14,162 bases of DNA. Source: Candidatus Bathyarchaeota archaeon. Lineage in GTDB: Archaea > Thermoproteota > Bathyarchaeia > RBG-16-48-13 > JAGMEO01. Shown in pieces: positions 7,616 to 12,522 of the stretch. Both the position numbers and the translations under genes were made by a program. The stretch is taken from positions 1 to 14,162 of the forward strand of contig JAUVYS010000019.1 in the NCBI GenBank assembly GCA_030602965.1. Direction: 5' to 3'. The first letter of the stretch is position 1. Each line of letters begins with the position of its first letter. The notes below the pieces were generated by a model. It ran no database searches. It was given only the letters and a program-made list of their open reading frames with translations, and was not told the DNA's origin.

Positions 7616-7945
7616 TTATACCTCGGTTCTTTTATATGACATTGCTTTCACCATATCTTCTACACAATCTTTGCAGGCTGGACTATCTTCGTCAAACCGC
7701 CCTCTGTTAGGACAATCCTTTGGAAATCTCCAACCACTGCAGCCACCACCATCTGCTTCATTGAATTTAACTCTATCTAATTCTTCAACAAGTTCAAGTG
7801 GTTCTCCATGATGTCTATATAATCCTGGAAAGACAGCTATGATTTCAGCACCATGAACTTCTGTAATTGTGCCTATCTTTCCTGAGGATTTACCTCTGAC
7901 TTTATCTCCAATTTTTATAGCCTTTTCTGTTTTTATCCAGGTCAT
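7616..7945 (-). CDS. KOW/SH3-like small protein with cysteine-rich C-terminus
   Basis: 109 residues. The N-terminal half reads like a KOW or SH3-like barrel (IKIGDKVRGKSSGKIGTITE, then EIIAVFPG), a fold often used to bind nucleic acid or protein. The C-terminal half holds four cysteines in CSGWRFPKDCPNRG and ACKDC, plausible zinc ligands. AAGGGAG precedes the ATG. It ends one base before the next start and begins 11 bases after the gene upstream. Function unknown. Confidence 0.7.
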   Translation of the reverse strand: MTWIKTEKAIKIGDKVRGKSSGKIGTITEVHGAEIIAVFPGLYRHHGEPLELVEELDRVKFNEADGGGCSGWRFPKDCPNRGRFDEDSPACKDCVEDMVKAMSYKRTEV

Positions 7946-7956
7946 TATAACTCCCT

Positions 7957-8274
7957 TTAATACTGTCTTTCATATACAGAATTGATAGTATCTTCCTTGA
8001 TCCGTGCTTTTATCATAGGCTTTAAAATCTTCATTATAAGAAGCATAAGCCTTTCGCTGTCATGGGTTTCGCAATAAAGTGCATGTAAAACATTTGACAG
8101 TTTATGTTCCAAGCTGGCATGCATATCACTTTGTGATCTTGCAAAAGAATCCATTTTTTCATAGTGGTCAATCAAATCTAAAAGAGGACGGGTTCTTACA
8201 ATAACCTGATTTCGTAGCCCTCGTCGACTTTCTTCATTATATATATCTCGCTTTAGTTTATCTAAAAAGCTCAT
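7957..8274 (-). CDS. Helical phage protein of unknown function
   Basis: 105 residues, almost wholly helical by composition, with no cysteine pair or TM segment. The middle has VRTRPLLDLIDHYEKMD followed by a His/Leu-rich helix (ASLEHKLSNVLHALY). GGAGG lies upstream, and the ATG overlaps the previous stop as ATGA (8271-8274). Proteins of this shape are common in phage early operons, often without known function. I do not recognise this one. Confidence 0.7.
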   Translation of the reverse strand: MSFLDKLKRDIYNEESRRGLRNQVIVRTRPLLDLIDHYEKMDSFARSQSDMHASLEHKLSNVLHALYCETHDSERLMLLIMKILKPMIKARIKEDTINSVYERQY

Positions 8275-8651
8275 TTCACTCCTCCATGAAATTCTTTTAG
8301 TGCATCCCTCATTGGAATTGGCTGGATAAATTCTTCAGGAAAACCAAATCCAAGATTTCCAAAAATTATACCTCTGTTATTTTCCACCATCTTAATTTGA
8401 GGCAATGGTCTTACAGCATTCCAACAGAATTCTATAAACTCCTTCCACCAGTTCCTCTTCTGTCCTTCTGTAAGCATAACTCCCAAACCATCCCAAGTGG
8501 TGAAGTCGGGGTTTTGTATCCAAACAGACGTAGTCATCGAGAGCCTTGTCCCACAGTGTTTGCAATGAAACGGGTAAGAACCCTCTTTCTCATTTACTTC
8601 ATGCCAACACCCATCAGGACACAGGATGTAGTATAGTTCTTTATCTGTCAT
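8271..8651 (-). CDS. Zinc-finger-type small phage protein
   Basis: 126 residues from ATG 8651. A GTG nine bases upstream (8660) is in frame, but it lies inside the GAGGTGG Shine-Dalgarno, so the ATG, which also forms a TGATG overlap with the upstream stop, is preferred. Four cysteines, C11, C15 (CPDGC) and C30, C33 (CKHC, then GTR), make a likely zinc ribbon at 11-34. The rest has many aromatics (RNWWKEFIEFCWNAV) and an Ile/Gly-rich end (GIIFGNLGFGFPEEFIQPIP). Function not known. Confidence 0.7.
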   Translation of the reverse strand: MTDKELYYILCPDGCWHEVNEKEGSYPFHCKHCGTRLSMTTSVWIQNPDFTTWDGLGVMLTEGQKRNWWKEFIEFCWNAVRPLPQIKMVENNRGIIFGNLGFGFPEEFIQPIPMRDALKEFHGGVK

Positions 8652-8896
8652 CAGTTCCACCTCGTCATCTCCGGAGGCAGCTCTTTAAATACCTCGATCT
8701 GATTTTTTCTGTGCCTTACCGGATTCATTCTCGAAATAGCTTCTTTTATCATCTCTGTATGGTTGGCATCGAAGAAAAACTCTGTTTCATAAGCTTCTCC
8801 ATCTTTGCCCTGAAACATCATAAGTATTCTTCCCTTTCGATCAATGATGCGAGTGAAAACTTTTACTGCTTGTATTTTTGTCGTTTTACGAGCCAT
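8651..8896 (-). CDS. Small basic phage protein of unknown function
   Basis: 81 residues. I chose ATG 8896 rather than the longer frame from 8953 because AAGGAGG lies nine bases upstream and the overlap with the neighbour drops to 11 bases. The N-terminus is basic (MARKTTKIQAVKVFTRII), followed by a predicted beta-rich stretch (GRILMMFQGKDGEAYETEFF) and a helix ending in basic residues. I see no named motif. It is one of a chain of small overlapping early genes. Confidence 0.68.
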   Translation of the reverse strand: MARKTTKIQAVKVFTRIIDRKGRILMMFQGKDGEAYETEFFFDANHTEMIKEAISRMNPVRHRKNQIEVFKELPPEMTRWN

Positions 8897-9434
8897 CTTT
8901 TTCTTCCTCCTTTGATAAATATATGAAGCGAGCCCACTGGATACCATCTTCAAGACCTCTTACAAAAATCTTAGCATCTTCTTCTCGATCAAAGCCCTTA
9001 AGAAAAGATGAACCTTTACCATCACAGGCAATGGCAGGATAAAACTTTCCATCAGGACTTCTTTGATAATATGCTCTAATTTCTTTCTCCATCTTCTTTC
9101 TCCTATCTCGGCTCTTCAGCGGGCTGAAAATACGAGATATTTGTTTTTTCTCTTTGTAATAAACCATCCTCATTTCACCATACACAATTTGTGCACTGTA
9201 TCCTTTGGGTACCGATTCAAAAGTCTCATGATACACGTTGAAGAGAAGCGAATCAGACATAAAGTCATAAGATGCAGCTGAAAAGTAGGCATCTTCTGGT
9301 AAACCATCAAATACAGGTACATGAAAAGCTGGGACGCTGATATTTCTTGCATTGAATAAGTTCAGGATAGCTTCCGGATTGACTGCATATATCATAAAGC
9401 GTCTTTGATCTCTTAGGTCTTTAATTCTACTCAT
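8886..9434 (-). CDS. Phage early protein of unknown function
   Basis: 182 residues starting at an ATG with GGAGG eight bases upstream and an ATGA overlap with the previous stop. The first ~85 residues have the pattern of a small phage-specific domain: SVPAFHVPVFDGLPEDAYF, then SYDFMSDSLLFNVYHETFE. Residues ~100-170 are basic then mixed alpha/beta (EIRAYYQRSPDGKFYPAIA, then FDREEDAKIFVRGLEDGIQW), similar in shape to short domains in phage early proteins that carry aromatic surface patches. No catalytic motif is visible. Confidence 0.7.
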   Translation of the reverse strand: MSRIKDLRDQRRFMIYAVNPEAILNLFNARNISVPAFHVPVFDGLPEDAYFSAASYDFMSDSLLFNVYHETFESVPKGYSAQIVYGEMRMVYYKEKKQISRIFSPLKSRDRRKKMEKEIRAYYQRSPDGKFYPAIACDGKGSSFLKGFDREEDAKIFVRGLEDGIQWARFIYLSKEEEKDGS

Positions 9435-9844
9435 GGTAAATTACCTCCGCTTGCTTTTGTTACAGGAGACCAGATGATTACGTCAAATTCATCGATGGAT
9501 CTTTCATCTGCAGCTTCCGGATTTGGATCTCTTACAACCTTCCCATCCCAGTAGACAGCATGCATAATGCCTGGAAATCTTTCTGATTTAACTACGACGT
9601 AAGCAGGATTATCTCTAATAGAAAAATTGATATAAAGATTACTCTCTGCATTGAGCTTCTTTGACACCTCGGCTCCATATCCAAGAACATAACCTTTTTT
9701 TAAAACATAACGATGTAAGTCTATATCACTATAAGGTGGTTTTTCCTCGATCCAATCTTCAAATTCTTTCATCGTTGTATTTGTAATCATCGCTGCTACT
9801 GCTGCAACGCAACTTACATCATCATTTTGTTTTATCGTTTTCAT
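9431..9844 (-). CDS. C39-like (papain-fold) cysteine peptidase
   Basis: 137 residues from ATG 9844; GTG 9847 is an alternative only three bases upstream, but it sits two bases from the AAGGG. The pattern fits the peptidase C39-like family: QNDDVSCVAAVAAMIT near the start gives the catalytic Cys (residue 12), then MHAVYWDGKVVRDPNP gives His95 and an Asp/Asn pair (Asp106) in the expected order. Such proteins cut peptide bonds, in the best-known cases leader peptides after double-glycine sites, though phage versions may act differently. No membrane segment, so a cytoplasmic enzyme is likely. Substrate unknown. The start lies inside the coding end of the HTH gene upstream. Confidence 0.7.
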   Translation of the reverse strand: MKTIKQNDDVSCVAAVAAMITNTTMKEFEDWIEEKPPYSDIDLHRYVLKKGYVLGYGAEVSKKLNAESNLYINFSIRDNPAYVVVKSERFPGIMHAVYWDGKVVRDPNPEAADERSIDEFDVIIWSPVTKASGGNLP

Positions 9845-10025
9845 CACGTCCCTTTCTCAAAACTTTATAAACCACACCTTCTCCAATCCCAAGGATGGAT
9901 GCAACCTCAGGAACAGTCATCTTCTCAATATCATACAAATAATGAATTAAGGCTTCAAAGGCAGAAACGCCATCACTCGTTTTTACCTTCTTCAGTACTC
10001 GAACTATCGGTGGGTTTATCCTCAA
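9822..10025 (-). CDS. Small HTH protein
   Basis: 67 residues starting at TTG (10025), which overlaps the previous stop as TTGA, with AAGGA upstream. Residues ~35-58 (KMTVPEVASILGIGEGVVYK) read as a helix-turn-helix of the resolvase/sigma-region-4 type: a first helix, a tight turn with Gly, and a recognition helix. The first 30 residues form one further helix. A DNA-binding role is likely, perhaps as an early regulator. There is no catalytic domain. Confidence 0.68.
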   Translation of the reverse strand: MRINPPIVRVLKKVKTSDGVSAFEALIHYLYDIEKMTVPEVASILGIGEGVVYKVLRKGRDENDKTK

Positions 10026-10216
10026 TTTTTGTCCTTCTCCCTAATATGAGTCCAAGTTTTTCCTGTCTTAATGGATGATATGTTAGTTCTGTCAACACTA
10101 AACATTTTAGCAAGAACTTTTTGGGAAACACCCAATCGCAAAAATTGCTTAATTGATAAAACTTCATAATCAGGAAAGTTCTTGATACTTTTCCATACCT
10201 CAGTTATCTTTATCAT
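10022..10216 (-). CDS. NUMOD4-HTH mini-protein (HNH endonuclease with nuclease deleted)
   Basis: 64 residues. EVWKSIKNFPDYEVLS at ~6-21 matches the NUMOD4 motif that opens many phage HNH homing endonucleases. It runs directly into an HTH (SQKVLAKMFSVDRTNISSIK, then GKTWTHI) of the kind found at the C-terminus of the same enzymes. The HNH nuclease that normally lies between, roughly a hundred residues, is absent. AAGGAG lies just upstream of the ATG, and the start overlaps the DUF3987 gene by 17 bases. Twelve of 23 residues in its HTH match the HTH relic at 12365-12522, so the two are related. It may be an internal-deletion derivative now serving as a small DNA-binding protein. Confidence 0.75.
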   Translation of the reverse strand: MIKITEVWKSIKNFPDYEVLSIKQFLRLGVSQKVLAKMFSVDRTNISSIKTGKTWTHIREKDKN

Positions 10217-11402
10217 TCTTCTCCTTCGGCTTGTCTTCGACTTTTTCTTTCTTACCTAAGGTGTAGAAGATGCCTCGTTTTGAAGCTGTCATTGATATCC
10301 TATTTGCTTCAATTAGTGTATCTACAATGTCCTTAAATTCTCCTTTACTTTGAAGCCTTCTATAAATCTTTCTAAGAAGAACAGAATGTGACATAGGCTC
10401 CGGATGATTTGTCCTTATCATAGAAACAACCAGGTCAGCAATCGTACTTTGAGCTGTTGCTCCTATAAACGTCAAAACATCAGCCATCTTTGACTCGACA
10501 AGCTCAACCACCTGTACAGCTTTTTTAAAGTGATCAAGCGTAATAACCATATTATCCGACTCTGCTACAGAAAGAATTATAGCAGCTTTCCAAACGTGAT
10601 CATGCTTTCTCTCATAATAAGCACTTAACTCAGCCGGAGGAATGTCAGGAAACTTTTTATACCATTTATCGAAAGCTGCATCAGCTTCATCTGTAACCTT
10701 TATTTCTCCATAAAGCTTAGAAATCTCATTGAGATCGTGGATTAAAGGATCACGCAGTTCCTTTCTCAGTTTGGGCTTCGACACTCTGGCTCCACGTTCT
10801 CCGACAACAAGAAGAATCCTCCCGATGAGGCCACTTGTCAAAGCCATAGAAGGAAAGATTTCACTCATCTGCTCTGGCGTTGTTCCTGCAAGAATTGTCA
10901 GACAGGGGTTTCTCACAGAAACAACACCCTTTGTTCTCGTAGTAAAATCAAGCTTAGTCTTTGAAGAGTATGCGGCAGTTACAAACGACATCAAATCTGA
11001 AATGTATGCTGCCTTTCCAAAAAGGTTCGACAACTCATCTGCATGGATTAAGACACTCCCATCAGGTACAACTCTGCCATTAGGAAGCATTAAAACTCTC
11101 TGCATATTATCCAATAGACCTTCGACAGTCATTCTTTCATGAAGAACTGAGAGGTCTTTGACATCATTAAGCAAATCTAATCCTATTTCCATTGCGACGC
11201 TCTTTCGACATGTACCCGACTTTGCGACAAGAACAACATATTGATTAGGATAGATTCTATAAGCATCTCTATCAATCCAGACGTTCCGTCTCAATGTTGC
11301 AGTTATCATTTGTGAGGCAACCCAAAAGTGGTAAATGGATGGAGACTCTTGCTTGATGATATATTTCTTATATGACAGAAGCCAATTATCTAATTTTCTC
11401 AC
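10200..11402 (-). CDS. DUF3987-type P-loop ATPase/helicase-like protein
   Basis: 400 residues from GTG 11402, with AAAGGAGG five bases upstream. It fits the DUF3987 family, common in phage and plasmid replication regions. The P-loop is at 59-68 (VAKSGTCRKS); the Gly before Lys of the classical GKS is Arg here, a variant I associate with this family. SVLIHADELSNLFG at 116-129 is the Walker B region, and TILAGTTPEQ at 169-178 fits a sensor motif. The last ~70 residues read as a winged-helix DNA-binding region (SHSVLLRKIYRRLQSKGE) and end in a basic KKEKVEDKPKEKNDKDN tail. Likely role: ATP-driven helicase or loader in phage DNA replication, near the polymerase. Partner not known. Confidence 0.8.
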   Translation of the reverse strand: MRKLDNWLLSYKKYIIKQESPSIYHFWVASQMITATLRRNVWIDRDAYRIYPNQYVVLVAKSGTCRKSVAMEIGLDLLNDVKDLSVLHERMTVEGLLDNMQRVLMLPNGRVVPDGSVLIHADELSNLFGKAAYISDLMSFVTAAYSSKTKLDFTTRTKGVVSVRNPCLTILAGTTPEQMSEIFPSMALTSGLIGRILLVVGERGARVSKPKLRKELRDPLIHDLNEISKLYGEIKVTDEADAAFDKWYKKFPDIPPAELSAYYERKHDHVWKAAIILSVAESDNMVITLDHFKKAVQVVELVESKMADVLTFIGATAQSTIADLVVSMIRTNHPEPMSHSVLLRKIYRRLQSKGEFKDIVDTLIEANRISMTASKRGIFYTLGKKEKVEDKPKEKNDKDN

Positions 11403-11413
11403 GAGGGCCTCCT

Positions 11414-11719
11414 TTAAACTCGGATGACCTTCTTCTTTAGCTTGATTGCAAGCTTACGTTCTTCCTGAGCTCCTGAGGATACAGACCATCCTGGCATCAA
11501 TGCAATAATATCAGAACGTCGTACCATTTCAAGGCAGCCCTCTAAGAAAATTTCATCTCGACACTTTCCATCAAACAGCGCAGAATTACTGTGTGGGCAA
11601 ATGACAGCAAAGCCCATTTTCCAAAAACGAATTGCCTCCTTTCTTGCCCTGTAAATATTGAGAAGCCTTCCAAAAACTGTTCGAGCCCTATATGGACCGC
11701 ATATAAAAACTATCTGCAT
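11414..11719 (-). CDS. Nucleoside 2-deoxyribosyltransferase-like protein (DUF4406)
   Basis: 101 residues. I chose ATG 11719 over the longer frame from 11842, which runs deep into the exonuclease gene; GAGGGG lies six bases upstream and the start is one base after the exonuclease stop. It looks like the DUF4406/NDT fold: MQIVFICGPYRA at the start, MGFAVICPHSN in the middle, and MPGWSVSSGAQEERKLAIK near the end, the conserved GW..S.GA..E motif. Family members swap bases on deoxyribonucleosides or bind nucleotides, so a role in nucleotide salvage or base modification is possible. Whether this copy is active is not shown. Confidence 0.8.
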   Translation of the reverse strand: MQIVFICGPYRARTVFGRLLNIYRARKEAIRFWKMGFAVICPHSNSALFDGKCRDEIFLEGCLEMVRRSDIIALMPGWSVSSGAQEERKLAIKLKKKVIRV

Positions 11720-11720
11720 G

Positions 11721-12302
11721 TCAACCCCTCTGTCTTGTAAGAACTTCCTGAACTTGATAAAAAAGATCCCTTGTAATTTGAATGTCATACAAGGCTCCAT
11801 GAAGTTTCTTTTCTTCGACTTTGATGCCGAATCTTTTTGCAACGGTGGAAAGCTTAAAATCTATCAATGCAGGTCTTTCTTCCATAAGAGTTAGACCTGC
11901 CAGAGTTGCAACATCAATTATTGGATAGAAGAAAAAAGATCCGAAATAAAAGTCACTGTTTTTCATAAAAAACTCTCTCAGAAAATTTGCATCAAACAAT
12001 GCACTGTATCCGATAAAGTGAAGTTTGTCTTTTTTATCATATTTATCAACATAGCGAGATAGTTTTTGCGTGAGCTGTTTATATGCCATTTTTGGAGACA
12101 TTCTTTTAAAAATCTCATCTTTGGAAACATTGTTGATTGCTAAAGCTTCCTCGTCTATTAGATCATCTTCAAAGGGACAACATTTGAGGACGAACTCATC
12201 GATAAACCCTCCAATTTCAAAAATACAGGCTATCTCAATGACGCCATGCTTCATGAAGTCAAGGCCCGTAGATTCTATATCAATAAAACATTTCTTAATC
12301 AT
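11721..12302 (-). CDS. DEDDh 3'-5' exonuclease (DnaQ/RNase T-like)
   Basis: 193 residues, with AAAGGAGGTGG well placed before the ATG. All five active-site residues of the DEDDh family are visible: Asp8 and Glu10 (FIDIESTGLD), Asp104 (FIGYSALFDANFL), His168 and Asp173 (LHGALYDIQIT). Such enzymes remove nucleotides from 3' ends and may proofread, trim or degrade host nucleic acid using two metal ions. The family A polymerase next to it also shows exonuclease motifs II and III (its motif I is outside the window), so this is a second, free-standing 3' exonuclease. A duplicate of the polymerase C-terminus lies just upstream of its start. Confidence 0.88.
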   Translation of the reverse strand: MIKKCFIDIESTGLDFMKHGVIEIACIFEIGGFIDEFVLKCCPFEDDLIDEEALAINNVSKDEIFKRMSPKMAYKQLTQKLSRYVDKYDKKDKLHFIGYSALFDANFLREFFMKNSDFYFGSFFFYPIIDVATLAGLTLMEERPALIDFKLSTVAKRFGIKVEEKKLHGALYDIQITRDLFYQVQEVLTRQRG

Positions 12303-12317
12303 TTAACCACCTCCTTT

Positions 12318-12380
12318 CTAATTAATCTCTTTCAAATCGTGCCAATTTTCACCAGCAGAAATTTCTATTGGAATTTTGAT
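12318..12380 (-). pseudogene. Second copy of the DNA polymerase C-terminal coding sequence
   Basis: On the minus strand these bases encode IKIPIEISAGENWHDLKEIN and a stop. The live polymerase ends VKIPIEIMIGSNWHELEVLDE at 12580-12515. Over KIPIEI...NWHxL, 11 of 15 residues agree, and nucleotide similarity is plain even at third positions. The copy has no start; TAA precedes it in frame. It is best read as the displaced 3' end of the polymerase gene. Confidence 0.8.
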
Positions 12381-12522
12381 TTATAAATTAGCTTATCTTT
12401 CTCTGTAGGTTTGAACTTAATATGAGTCCAACTTTGATCCCGATGAATCTTCACAATAGCACCCCTACTGACTCTGAACATTTTAGCAATTTTTCTCTTT
12501 TTCGCCAAGTCTCACTACTCAT
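12365..12522 (-). pseudogene. Decayed HTH gene between polymerase C-terminus copies
   Basis: An ATG at 12522, six bases after GGAGG and overlapping the polymerase stop, opens MSSETWRKREK but runs out of frame after 23 codons. In the -1 frame, from a possible TTG at 12508, 47 codons (end 12365) encode an HTH (KRKIAKMFRVSRGAIVKI, then SWTHIK) like the one at 10022-10216. Adding one A to the A5 tract would join them into one ORF. The TTG itself has only a weak Shine-Dalgarno. So this is a broken HTH gene, an uncommon frameshift gene, or a sequencing error. The end overlaps the duplicated C-terminus by 16 bases. Confidence 0.6.

Noticed and set aside
11720..11842. Longer start for the deoxyribosyltransferase-like protein
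   Set aside because: The extension overlaps the exonuclease gene by over 120 bases, whereas the nucleotide-binding first strand (MQIVFICGPYRA) and a good Shine-Dalgarno fit the start at 11719.
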